Shown here: positions 25,054-33,217 of the stretch, piece after piece | Position numbering within the stretch: position 1 is the first letter of the stretch | Layout: each line of letters starts with the position of its first letter | Assembly: GCA_050633825.1 (NCBI GenBank) | Contig: JBOEHG010000014.1 | Location: 1 to 64,000 of the forward strand | Reading direction: 5' to 3' | Length of the DNA: 64,000 nucleotides | Source of the DNA: CANLBN01 sp050633825 | Lineage (GTDB): Bacteria; Pseudomonadota; Gammaproteobacteria; Pseudomonadales; Cellvibrionaceae | Position numbers and translations under genes: made by a program | The notes under the pieces: generated by a model | Databases searched by the model: none | The model's input: only the letters and a program-made list of their open reading frames with translations | What the model was told of the DNA's origin: nothing

Positions 25054-27780
25054 TTAGACGGCAACAGCAATTGCTTTGTCACCATACTCTTGTATGAGTT
25101 GTTTGACCTCTGGAATGCAAGAGCCACAGCCAGTGCCGGCTTGCGTATACTCACCAATAGTTTCGATAGTCATACAGCCTTGGTGTTGAATAGCGTCTTT
25201 AATGGTTAGCTCTCCTACTTGTTTACAAGCGCAAATTTGTTTCCCTGAAATAAGTGATGCAGCGGCAACACCACTGAGAATAGAGCGTTGAATATCTGTA
25301 TTGAGCTCTTTTACCAGTAGAGTATCAAGCCATGCAAAATCACTGCTGTGGATTTTGGGGGCAACAATACACGCAGCTAATAACTCCCCATTGACAACTT
25401 TTGCGGAACGATAACTATCAGTATTTTTATTATCGAATGTAATGCTGTTACCGGCACTGTTAAATAACGGTAGTTGTTGCACATCTGTTGCCAAGCGGCG
25501 CTCTTTATTTTCTGTTGCCAAGTAATAAAGATAACCCCCTTCAATATTACGTTTTACCCAATAGTCAAAGTGCGTCACATCAATTGCTTCTTTAACAATG
25601 ATCAATGCTTCACTATTGTAAAGCCAAGGTTTAATTGCAATGGGTGTAAATTTTAACTCTGGTTGTCCTGAAATAGGGTCAACATCGGGGCTGACTAACG
25701 AACACACACGGCCTTCACTGGACTCTACAGATGTCCAGTGGATTGGCATAAAAACTTGTCCAGGGTTCATCTCTGAAGTGATAACAGCACGGGCTTTAGC
25801 CTGCCCCCACTCACTGTTGAGTTGGGCAATATCACCTTCTTTGAGTTGAAAGCAGCGCGCATCTTGCGGGTTGATTTGTACATAGGGTTCTGGTTTATGG
25901 GCACCTAATTTAGGGGCCAAGCCAGTTCTGGTCATGGTATGCCACTGGTCTCGAATTCGCCCGGTATTTAAGATAGTGGGGAATTGTTGGCTAACTTGAG
26001 TCATTGGTGGGCGATAGCTAACAGGTATAATGTTGGCTTTTTTATTAACCGTGTAGAAGTCGCCCTCAGAAAAAAAACGCTGTTGCTGAGTGATACCGTT
26101 ATCTGTTGCAATCAAAGGCCATTGTTGTGGCTCGAGCTCCTCATAAGCTTCATCATTGAGTGTCGAGAGCGCGCTGATATCCAAATCCCTCTGACCATTA
26201 TTTTGATAACCTGTCATCGACGCGTATTCACGGAAAATATCGGCTGCTGATGTAAAATTAAATCCAGGGTAACCCATTCTCAGTGCAACTTGACACATAA
26301 TCCACCAGTCAGGTTTTGCTTGTCCACTGCTAGCAATGAGTTGGCGCTGGCGCGATATTCTGCGTTCTGAATTGGTCACTGTTCCGGATTTTTCTGCCCA
26401 GCCCATAGCGGGCAATAGCACATCTGCGCAGCGGGTTGTATCCGTGTCTGCAATGCAATCGGAGACCACAACAAGAGGGCATTGCTCTAATGCTTTTTTG
26501 ACTTTATCGGAGTCAGGCATACTAACAACAGGGTTGGTTGCCATGATCCATACAGCCCTTACTTTTCCACTATCAATGGCATCAAATAAATCCACGGCTT
26601 TGAGTCCCTGCTGTTGCGCAACATTCTCGACCTGCCAGAATTCTTCCACAACTTTTTTATGCTCTGGATTACCTAATTCCATGTGTGCTGCGAGCATGTT
26701 GGCGAGCCCACCGACTTCCCTACCTCCCATGGCATTAGGTTGACCGGTAATAGAGAAGGGGCCACAACCTTCTTTGCCTATACGCCCTGTTGCGAGGTGA
26801 CAATTTATAATACTGTTAACCTTATCAACGCCAGCACTGGACTGGTTAACGCCTTGAGAATAAACCGTTAATACTTTATCGGTGTTCGCAAACCATTGAT
26901 AAAATGTTTCCAAATAGGCAATTGGAATACCGGTAATGCGTGCAGTGGATAAAAAGTCTAGTCCTGATTCGCCGGTGTCTTTTTGTGCAGTGTTTAAAGC
27001 ATCAGAAAAACCTTGGGTATGCTGGTTTACATAGTCATGGTCTATATGATTATGTTCTGCGAGATAATTGAGTAGGCCATTAAATAGAGCAACATCGGCA
27101 CCAGGTTGAATGGCTAAATGAAGATCGGCTAGTTCGCAACTATCCGTTTCACGAGGATCGACAACAATAATTTTAAGGTCGGGGCGTGCTTCTTTGGCCG
27201 CTTTTAAACGCTGATAAATTACCGGGTGACACCATGCCAGATTAGACCCAACTAATACCACCATATCGGCCAACTCAAAATCTTCATAACAGTTCGGCAC
27301 GGTATCTGAGCCGAAAGCCCTTTTGTGTCCGGCAACGCTTGAGGACATACATAAGCGTGAGTTGGTATCAATATTGGCACTGCCAATATAGCCCTTCATT
27401 AATTTGTTGGCTACATAATAGTCTTCCGTTAGTAGTTGCCCTGAAACATAAAAGGCGACAGAGTCGGCTCCATATTTTTGAATGGTCTTACTAAATTTAT
27501 CTGCCACATGACTCAGAGCATTGTCCCAGCTTACATTTTTCCCGCTGATGGACGGCTCTAGTAAACGTCCTCTATTGGTAACCGTTTCGCCTAGTGCTAA
27601 ACCTTTAGAACACAATCGACCATAATTGGCCGGGTGTGTTTCATCACCCCTTACTTCTATTTCTCCAGTGTTGTTTAATTTGGCTTCTATACCGCAACCG
27701 ACACCACAATATGCGCAGGTTGTCTTAGTCCACTTTTCAGTAGAGGCATGAGTACTGGATGATGAAGTCTTGTCTGTCAC
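25054..27780 (-). CDS. nasA: Assimilatory nitrate reductase, catalytic subunit with C-terminal [2Fe-2S] domain
   Basis: NasA reduces nitrate to nitrite in the cytoplasm with a bis-MGD molybdenum cofactor. The [4Fe-4S] ligands are Cys22, Cys25, Cys29 and Cys57 near the N-terminus. The DMSO-reductase-family domains follow, with YSQGVNQSSAGVDKVNSI and TGQPNAMGGREVGGL. Residues ~835-900 are a BFD-like [2Fe-2S] domain (CACKQVGEL, later GTGCGSC), as in Klebsiella-type NasA. It starts at GTG 27780 with AAGG 10 nt upstream. It is divergent from nirBD and has its own sigma-54 promoter. At 908 residues its length is typical. Confidence 0.97.
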   Translation of the reverse strand: MTDKTSSSSTHASTEKWTKTTCAYCGVGCGIEAKLNNTGEIEVRGDETHPANYGRLCSKGLALGETVTNRGRLLEPSISGKNVSWDNALSHVADKFSKTIQKYGADSVAFYVSGQLLTEDYYVANKLMKGYIGSANIDTNSRLCMSSSVAGHKRAFGSDTVPNCYEDFELADMVVLVGSNLAWCHPVIYQRLKAAKEARPDLKIIVVDPRETDSCELADLHLAIQPGADVALFNGLLNYLAEHNHIDHDYVNQHTQGFSDALNTAQKDTGESGLDFLSTARITGIPIAYLETFYQWFANTDKVLTVYSQGVNQSSAGVDKVNSIINCHLATGRIGKEGCGPFSITGQPNAMGGREVGGLANMLAAHMELGNPEHKKVVEEFWQVENVAQQQGLKAVDLFDAIDSGKVRAVWIMATNPVVSMPDSDKVKKALEQCPLVVVSDCIADTDTTRCADVLLPAMGWAEKSGTVTNSERRISRQRQLIASSGQAKPDWWIMCQVALRMGYPGFNFTSAADIFREYASMTGYQNNGQRDLDISALSTLNDEAYEELEPQQWPLIATDNGITQQQRFFSEGDFYTVNKKANIIPVSYRPPMTQVSQQFPTILNTGRIRDQWHTMTRTGLAPKLGAHKPEPYVQINPQDARCFQLKEGDIAQLNSEWGQAKARAVITSEMNPGQVFMPIHWTSVESSEGRVCSLVSPDVDPISGQPELKFTPIAIKPWLYNSEALIIVKEAIDVTHFDYWVKRNIEGGYLYYLATENKERRLATDVQQLPLFNSAGNSITFDNKNTDSYRSAKVVNGELLAACIVAPKIHSSDFAWLDTLLVKELNTDIQRSILSGVAAASLISGKQICACKQVGELTIKDAIQHQGCMTIETIGEYTQAGTGCGSCIPEVKQLIQEYGDKAIAVAV

Positions 27781-27823
27781 GCTGCGTTAACCTTGAGTGA
27801 TTTCTATTAATATACCTGCTTCT

Positions 27824-27840
27824 AGCAAATTCCAAACCAA
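27824..27840 (-). promoter_or_regulatory. Sigma-54 promoter of nasA
   Basis: The minus strand reads TTGGTTTGGAATTTGCT, matching TGGCAC-N5-TTGCW with the invariant GG and GC ten bases apart. Transcription would begin near 27813, leaving a 5' leader of about 33 nt to the GTG start. Confidence 0.75.
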
Positions 27841-27911
27841 TTTGTATACACATGTAAGTTGCTGATATAAATGATAATTTTTATAAGGTCTGGAGACTAA
27901 GTACACCTCCT

Positions 27912-27928
27912 TGCACCTTATTGGAACT
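27912..27928. promoter_or_regulatory. NtrC-like dyad, candidate
   Basis: TGCACCTTATTGGAACT has a perfect left half (TGCAC) and a partial right half against the NtrC consensus TGCAC-N6-GGTGCA. Its centre is about 107 nt upstream of the predicted nasA start point, a normal enhancer distance. Confidence 0.45.
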
Positions 27929-27975
27929 TAAAGTCTCGCGGCGCACTAAAAAATAACAATAATAACCATTTACTT

Positions 27976-27994
27976 TATAATGATAATTATCCTT
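27976..27994. promoter_or_regulatory. Fur-like sequence, weak candidate
   Basis: TATAATGATAATTATCCTT matches about 14 of 19 positions of the Fur consensus built on GATAAT repeats. AT-rich spacers produce such matches by chance. Iron control would make sense because NasA and NirB carry several iron cofactors, but this is a weak call. Confidence 0.3.
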
Positions 27995-28005
27995 TTTGCT
28001 ATTTT

Positions 28006-28022
28006 TGCGCTACTTTTGTGCA
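28006..28022. promoter_or_regulatory. NtrC-like dyad between the two sigma-54 promoters
   Basis: TGCGCTACTTTTGTGCA matches TGCAC-N6-GGTGCA at 9 of 11 half-site positions with exact spacing. Its centre is ~133 nt upstream of the predicted nirB start point and ~200 nt from that of nasA, so it could serve both as a shared enhancer. Confidence 0.65.
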
Positions 28023-28119
28023 AAAACCTTGGCGTAAAAAGATAGGCTTAAAAAAAACATTCTATAAGTTATTGAAAATAAAGAAATTTAAATTTTATCT
28101 TACCCCCCTTAAAAGATAA

Positions 28120-28135
28120 TGGCATTTTATTTGCT
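28120..28135 (+). promoter_or_regulatory. Sigma-54 promoter of nirBD
   Basis: TGGCATTTTATTTGCT fits the -24/-12 consensus, with GG and GC ten bases apart. The start point would be near 28147, giving a leader of about 100 nt before nirB, longer than those of the other nitrate units. Confidence 0.78.
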
Positions 28136-28151
28136 AAACCTTTTGCAGTTA

Positions 28152-28169
28152 GAGTAAGTCAGCTTACTC
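28152..28169 (+). promoter_or_regulatory. Leader hairpin upstream of nirB
   Basis: GAGTAAG-TCAG-CTTACTC forms a perfect 7-bp stem with a 4-nt loop only a few nucleotides after the predicted transcription start. No terminator follows. A role in transcript stability or regulation is conceivable but unproven. Confidence 0.4.
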
Positions 28170-28246
28170 GTTAAAAGAACATAGAGCTTAAGAGAAGCAA
28201 TTATCAAGCATGTGTTGTTAAAGTAAAAATTCCGCAAGGGGACGTT

Positions 28247-30775
28247 ATGAGTAAGCAGCGTATAGTTGTTGTCGGTAATGGTATGGTCGGTCATCACTAT
28301 GTTGAGACTTTGGCTAATACTGATCTGGATGTCGAAATCACAGTTATTGGTGGTGAGCCACGTCCGGCTTATGATCGTGTTCATCTGTCAGAAGTCTTCG
28401 ATGGAAAAAAGCCAGAAGATCTTGCCATGACAACCCGCGAACATTATGACGAACTGGGTGTAATTGCTCATTTTGGTGATTTTGTTGCCAGTATTGACCG
28501 CGAAAAGAAGCAGGTTATTACTGAAGGTGGCCGTAGCTTTGATTACGATAAGTTAGTACTCGCAACGGGTTCTTACCCCTTTGTTCCTCCTATCCCGGGA
28601 GGTGATCAAAAACACTGCCTGACCTACCGTACAATTGATGACCTTGGTGAAATTAAAGCATCGGCCAAAGGGATGAAAAAAGGTGTTGTTATTGGTGGTG
28701 GTTTGTTAGGTCTTGAGTGTGCCAATGCACTTAAAAACCTCGGTGTCGAAGCCCATGTTGTTGAATTTGCGCCTGGCTTAATGGGGGTTCAGTTAGACGA
28801 AGGTGGCAGTAAAATGCTACGTCGTAAGGTTGAAGGACTAGGTGTGCATGTACACACAGGTAAGGCGACTCAAGTTATTAAAGAAGGTGAAGAGCATCGT
28901 TTGCGTATGGAGTTTGCGGATGATACTCACCTTGAAACCGATATGATTGTTTTCTCTGCGGGTATTCGACCTTATGACCAGATCGGTCGAGATGCAGGCT
29001 TACAGGTTGGTGAAAGAGGCGGCATTGTAATTGATTATCACTGCCGTACCAGTGACTCTGATATTTATGCCATTGGTGAATGTGCTGCCTTAGGTAACTT
29101 TATCTATGGTTTGGTTGCACCGGGCTACCGTATGGCAGAAGCGGCGGTATCTCAGTTAACGGATGATAAAGTTTCATTCTCAGGTGCAGATATGAGTACC
29201 AAGCTAAAGTTACTCGGCGTTGACGTCGGTAGCATTGGTGATGCCCATGGTCGGGCAGAAGGTGCCCAACGCTATAGTTATTGTGATGAAAATGCAGAAG
29301 TATATAAAAGTATTATTGTTTCTGAAGATAATAAAAAATTGCTGGGTGCGGTCCTAGTTGGGGATGCCAACGACTATGACACTTTATTGCAATACATGCT
29401 TAATGAAATTGACCTACCTGATTCTCCAGAAGCCTTTATTTTACCTGCAGTTGATGGCGCTGAATCTATTGGTTTGGGAGCAGATGCATTACCTGACACC
29501 GCTACAGTTTGTTCTTGTTATGCAGTGACTAAAGGTGATCTCTGCTCTGCTGTCCAAAATGGTGCAACCACAATGGCTGCGATTAAAGATGTAACCAGTG
29601 CCTCAACAGGTTGTGGTGGTTGTGCTGCACTCACCAAGCAAGTGATGGACAGTGAACTCGTTAAGCTCGGCGTGGAAGTGAATAATGATATATGTGAACA
29701 CTTTCCTTATACACGCCAAGAGTTAGCAGACATTATTCGTGTTAAAGGTATAAAAACATTTGATGACTTATTAGAGAGTCATGGTAAGGGGCACGGATGT
29801 GAAATCTGTAAACCAACAGTAGGATCAATTCTCGCATCTTATTGGAATGAATATGTATTAAAAGACGAGCATATTGGTTTGCAAGATACAAACGATATCT
29901 TCCTTGGGAATATGCAAAAGGACGGTACTTATTCAGTTGTACCTCGTGTTCAAGGTGGTGAAATTACGCCAGATAAATTAATTGTATTAGGTGAAGTCGC
30001 TAAAGAGTTTGACCTTTATACAAAAGTCACTGGCGGCCAGCGAATTGACTTATTTGGTGCTCAGGTACATGAGTTACCCGCTATTTGGCGTAAGTTGATT
30101 GATGCAGGTTTTGAAACGGGCCATGCCTATGGAAAATCATTACGTACAGTTAAATCGTGTGTAGGAAGCACTTGGTGCCGTTACGGCGTGGACGATAGTG
30201 TGGGCTTAGCAATTAATGCCGAGGATCGCTATAAAGGTTTACGTACTCCCCATAAGATTAAGTTTGGCGTATCTGGTTGTACTCGTGAATGTGCAGAAGC
30301 GCAAAGTAAAGACGTTGGTATTATTGCAACTGAAACGGGTTGGAATTTATATGTCTGTGGTAATGGTGGAATGCGCCCTCGCCATGCTGATTTATTTGCC
30401 ACCGATCTTGATACAAAAACATTGATCAAATATATCGATCGCTTCCTGATGTTTTATATTCGAACAGCGGATCGCTTGCAGCGTACTTCTGTTTGGTTGG
30501 AAAATCTTGAAGGTGGTTTGGATTACCTTAAAGAGGTTGTTATTGACGATAAACTTAATATCGCCGATGAGCTGGAAGCTGAAATGGCAGCCAATATTAA
30601 TAATTATCAGTGTGAGTGGAAAACAACAGTTAATGATGAGGAGAGATTAAAACGCTTTAAGCATTTTGTGAATTCAGATCAGGCAGATGATAGCTTGGCT
30701 TATGTAGTTGAGCGTGATCAGCGTCGCCCGGCATTTGAAGAAGAAAAAGCGGAAGCGATTAAATTAGTGGGTTAA
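28247..30775 (+). CDS. nirB: NAD(P)H-dependent nitrite reductase, large subunit
   Basis: NirB reduces nitrite to ammonium with six electrons from NAD(P)H. The 842-residue protein has an N-terminal FAD/NAD module (VVVGNGMVGHHYVE; VVIGGGLLGLECA), a BFD [2Fe-2S] domain (VCSCYAVTKGDL ... GCGGCAAL) and the sulfite/nitrite reductase domain. Its siroheme-[4Fe-4S] cysteines are in CVGSTWC and CTREC. The siroheme supply gene cysG is not in the window. AAGGGG lies 5 nt before the start. nirD follows after 53 nt. Confidence 0.98.
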   Translation: MSKQRIVVVGNGMVGHHYVETLANTDLDVEITVIGGEPRPAYDRVHLSEVFDGKKPEDLAMTTREHYDELGVIAHFGDFVASIDREKKQVITEGGRSFDYDKLVLATGSYPFVPPIPGGDQKHCLTYRTIDDLGEIKASAKGMKKGVVIGGGLLGLECANALKNLGVEAHVVEFAPGLMGVQLDEGGSKMLRRKVEGLGVHVHTGKATQVIKEGEEHRLRMEFADDTHLETDMIVFSAGIRPYDQIGRDAGLQVGERGGIVIDYHCRTSDSDIYAIGECAALGNFIYGLVAPGYRMAEAAVSQLTDDKVSFSGADMSTKLKLLGVDVGSIGDAHGRAEGAQRYSYCDENAEVYKSIIVSEDNKKLLGAVLVGDANDYDTLLQYMLNEIDLPDSPEAFILPAVDGAESIGLGADALPDTATVCSCYAVTKGDLCSAVQNGATTMAAIKDVTSASTGCGGCAALTKQVMDSELVKLGVEVNNDICEHFPYTRQELADIIRVKGIKTFDDLLESHGKGHGCEICKPTVGSILASYWNEYVLKDEHIGLQDTNDIFLGNMQKDGTYSVVPRVQGGEITPDKLIVLGEVAKEFDLYTKVTGGQRIDLFGAQVHELPAIWRKLIDAGFETGHAYGKSLRTVKSCVGSTWCRYGVDDSVGLAINAEDRYKGLRTPHKIKFGVSGCTRECAEAQSKDVGIIATETGWNLYVCGNGGMRPRHADLFATDLDTKTLIKYIDRFLMFYIRTADRLQRTSVWLENLEGGLDYLKEVVIDDKLNIADELEAEMAANINNYQCEWKTTVNDEERLKRFKHFVNSDQADDSLAYVVERDQRRPAFEEEKAEAIKLVG

Positions 30776-30834
30776 TCAGTACAAGGTGCTGACTTAAATA
30801 ATACCAAGCTATAACAGTAAAAGAAGAGATGATT

Positions 30835-31164
30835 ATGAGTGATTGGGTGACAGTGTGTGATGAATCTGATTTGATTCCAGGAACGGGTATTTGCGCATTA
30901 TTAGGTGTTGAACAAGTAGCTGTTTTTAAGACACGTAAGGATAATACTGTTTATGCTATTTCTAATTATGATCCGATTGGGAAAGCAAATGTACTTTCAA
31001 GAGGCATTACCGGTTCCATTGGTGATGATATTGTTGTTGCTTCTCCTTTGTATAAGCAGCATTTTAATTTAGCCACTGGCGTTTGCTTGGAAGACAGTGA
31101 GCAATCCGTTAAAGCATATTCTGTACGTGTTGAAGCGGGGAAGATTCAGCTGAAAAGTAATTAA
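30835..31164 (+). CDS. nirD: Nitrite reductase small subunit (Rieske-like fold)
   Basis: NirD is the small partner of NirB. I start it at ATG 30835 (MSDWVTVCDE) because AAGAAGAG lies 6 nt upstream; an in-frame ATG at 30829 is too close. The ~109-residue protein has the Rieske-like fold pattern (ALLGVEQVAVFKT, YAISNYDPIGKANVLSRG, SPLYKQHFNLATG) but lacks the Rieske Cys/His ligands, as is usual for NirD. Two hairpins follow the gene. Confidence 0.95.
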   Translation: MSDWVTVCDESDLIPGTGICALLGVEQVAVFKTRKDNTVYAISNYDPIGKANVLSRGITGSIGDDIVVASPLYKQHFNLATGVCLEDSEQSVKAYSVRVEAGKIQLKSN

Positions 31165-31173
31165 TTTTTTAAA

Positions 31174-31196
31174 GTATTACTTTCTATAAGTAATAC
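31174..31196 (+). repeat. Hairpin after nirD
   Basis: GTATTACTT and AAGTAATAC form a 9-bp stem with a 5-nt loop, 9 nt after the nirD stop codon. There is no T-run, so it probably protects the transcript 3' end ahead of the terminator that follows. Confidence 0.5.
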
Positions 31197-31227
31197 CTTA
31201 CCCCTTAGTGTTCTCTGCACTATTTTT

Positions 31228-31252
31228 AGGGTGGCTTGCCACCCTTTTTTTA
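31228..31252 (+). terminator. Intrinsic terminator of nirBD
   Basis: AGGGTGGC-TT-GCCACCCT is followed by a run of T. This separates nirBD transcription from the narK gene, which then needs its own promoter. Confidence 0.88.
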
Positions 31253-31579
31253 TACCTGTCATTTTAATTTTTTATCTAAATTTATATCTAAAGCCTTTCT
31301 TTTTAAGTGGAAATATGGTGTTTAATATTTCTAGCGTGCTCTGATATAGAGAAAGGCACTATAAATATAAAGTGGAGTGATTAAAAAAATAATATACCCT
31401 TGATTTTAGAATGGTTTTTGATGGTGGTTTGTTAATTTTATGATTTGAAAGTGTGCAAAATGGTTGTGTTAGTGCTTTATATTGGCCCGAATATTATTTT
31501 TATGCACAAAAATAAAGCGTAAGAGTTGTTAGGTTTTATGATAATTTTTAAATATCTTTTAAAATCAATGGCTTAAAAG

Positions 31580-31595
31580 TTGGTATGAGTCTTGC
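31580..31595 (+). promoter_or_regulatory. Sigma-54 promoter of narK
   Basis: TTGGTATGAGTCTTGC has GG and GC ten bases apart and matches TGG-N9-TTGC. The start point would be near 31607, 33 nt before the ATG. A TGCAC half-site at 31503 is ~100 nt upstream, but I find no full NtrC dyad. A Fur-like sequence overlaps the leader at 31612-31630. Confidence 0.72.
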
Positions 31596-31639
31596 GAAGT
31601 ATGCTTCTTTGCAAAATGATAATGATTAAGGCTTCATAG

Positions 31640-33109
31640 ATGACTACCGAAAAATTTAACTTATTTTCTTTTTCAGGAAAGATGAAAGTTCTACATCTTT
31701 CTTGGATGGCATTTTTTATTACCTTTGTTGTTTGGTTCAACTTGGCCCCCTTACTTCAATACCTAAAAGTTGATTTAGGGCTGACAACATCTGAAATCAA
31801 AACCTTATTGATTCTGAATGTTGCATTAACTATTCCTGCCCGGGTAGTGATTGGTATGCTGACCGATAAATACGGTCCACGACTAGTTTATTCTACCTTA
31901 CTGGCCGTATGTTCTATCCCCTGTTTTATGTTCGCAATGGCTGATACTTTTGTAGAAGCCGCGATAGCACGTTTTTTACTGGGTTTTATCGGTGCTGGTT
32001 TTGTTATTGGTATTCGTATGGTGTCTGAGTGGTTTCCTGCTAATGAGCTGGGTACTGCAGAGGGTATATATGGTGGTTGGGGTAACTTTGGATCTGCTGC
32101 CGGTGCGTTTACCTTGCCAGCTCTTGCCTTGTGGCTTGGTGGCGAAGAGAATGGTTGGCGCTATGCTGTTGGTGTTACTGGTGTAATGAGTTTATTATTT
32201 TCATTTGTGTATTATAAGAATGTCAGTGATACCCCAAAAGGATCTACTTATTTTCGACCTAAGAATTTAGGTGCGATGGAAGTAACCAGTAAAGGTGATT
32301 TTTTCTTCTTATTGATTATGAAAATTCCTATGTATGCCGCCTTGGCTTTATTGGCATGGAAATTGTCTCCAGCGGGCATCACAATGTTAAGTGCTACGGT
32401 AGTTAATATTATTTATTTAGGGCTAGCGCTATTATATGTTTTTGAAGTTTACAAGGTATGGCAAGTTAACCGTAAAGTATTTGTTGAGCCTGTGCCAGAG
32501 CTACATCAATATAAGTTTAAACAAGTAGCAGTACTTAACGTACTTTATTTTGCCACTTTCGGTTCTGAGCTGGCCGTTGTATCTATGTTGCCACTTTTCT
32601 TTGCGGAAACTTTTGAGTTGAGCCCTGTCATTGCAGGTATGGTAGCTTCTGCTTATGCCTTTATGAATTTAATGTCACGCCCAGCGGGTGGTTTGATTTC
32701 AGATAAGTTTGGCCGTAAATCAACGTTATTAATCTTAACTGCAGGTTTAGCTGTAGGTTACTTCCTAATGTCATTGGTAGATAGTACATGGGCGGTATGG
32801 TTAGCCGTAATTGCTGCTATGTTATGCTCTTTCTTTGTTCAGTCGGGCGAGGGTGCAGTGTTTGCAGTAGTGCCATTGATCAAACGTCGTCTAACGGGTC
32901 AGATTGCGGGTATGACAGGTGCCTATGGTAACGTCGGTGCCGTGACTTATTTAACTATTTTGACTTTTGTTGATTACAGTACTTTCTTTCTGGTTATTGC
33001 CGCAACAGCGGTATTGGGTTTTGTCACTTTGCTCTTTATGAATGAGCCCAAAGGGCAGATGGCAGAAATAAGGGAAGATGGCTCAGTAGAGCTTATTAAC
33101 GTATCTTAA
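31640..33109 (+). CDS. narK: NarK/NasA-type nitrate transporter (MFS, NNP family)
   Basis: The 489-residue inner-membrane protein has about twelve hydrophobic segments. Both nitrate signatures of the nitrate/nitrite porter family are visible: GGWGNFGSAAG (~148-158) and GMTGAYGNVGA (~426-436). The MFS loop motif is GMLTDKYGPR. A longer central loop (~195-230) follows segment 6. AAGG lies 8 nt before the start. Position and promoter say it takes up nitrate for NasA rather than serving respiration. In Pseudomonas the equivalent transporter gene is called nasA. Confidence 0.94.
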   Translation: MTTEKFNLFSFSGKMKVLHLSWMAFFITFVVWFNLAPLLQYLKVDLGLTTSEIKTLLILNVALTIPARVVIGMLTDKYGPRLVYSTLLAVCSIPCFMFAMADTFVEAAIARFLLGFIGAGFVIGIRMVSEWFPANELGTAEGIYGGWGNFGSAAGAFTLPALALWLGGEENGWRYAVGVTGVMSLLFSFVYYKNVSDTPKGSTYFRPKNLGAMEVTSKGDFFFLLIMKIPMYAALALLAWKLSPAGITMLSATVVNIIYLGLALLYVFEVYKVWQVNRKVFVEPVPELHQYKFKQVAVLNVLYFATFGSELAVVSMLPLFFAETFELSPVIAGMVASAYAFMNLMSRPAGGLISDKFGRKSTLLILTAGLAVGYFLMSLVDSTWAVWLAVIAAMLCSFFVQSGEGAVFAVVPLIKRRLTGQIAGMTGAYGNVGAVTYLTILTFVDYSTFFLVIAATAVLGFVTLLFMNEPKGQMAEIREDGSVELINVS

Positions 33110-33133
33110 TTGACTTAATTTATTGTTAGTAAG

Positions 33134-33163
33134 AGGCACTGTAATATACAGTGCCTTTTTTAT
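33134..33163 (+). terminator. Intrinsic terminator of narK
   Basis: AGGCACTGTA-ATA-TACAGTGCCT is a perfect 10-bp stem with a 3-nt loop, followed by a T-run. It lies 24 nt after the narK stop and would insulate the following phosphatase/kinase gene unless read-through occurs. Confidence 0.9.
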
Positions 33164-33217
33164 TTTAGCGGCCTTTTTAGCGACTTTATCAATTTAATAA
33201 TAAAACAGCGGGTGATG

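Larger units (their letters stand above)
27781..28246. other. Divergent nasA / nirB regulatory region
   Basis: This 466-nt AT-rich spacer contains two outward sigma-54 promoter matches (27824-27840 minus, 28120-28135 plus). Two NtrC-like dyads lie between them (27912-27928 and 28006-28022), with a Fur-like sequence at 27976-27994 and a leader hairpin before nirB at 28152-28169. I see no gene in it. Confidence 0.7.
31165..31639. other. Intergenic region between nirD and narK
   Basis: The 475-nt spacer holds a hairpin at 31174-31196, a strong terminator at 31228-31252, an AT-rich middle with a TGCAC half-site at 31503-31507, a sigma-54 promoter at 31580-31595 and a Fur-like sequence near 31612-31630. 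No gene is seen in it. Confidence 0.6.

Noticed and set aside
28152..28169. ANTAR-type antitermination leader for nirB
   Set aside because: The hexaloop positions do not carry the required A and G, a second matching hairpin is missing and no terminator follows.
31441..31480. NtrC site upstream of narK
   Set aside because: GTGCAAAATGGTTG has the wrong half-site spacing and poor halves. Only a TGCAC half-site at 31503 is worth noting.
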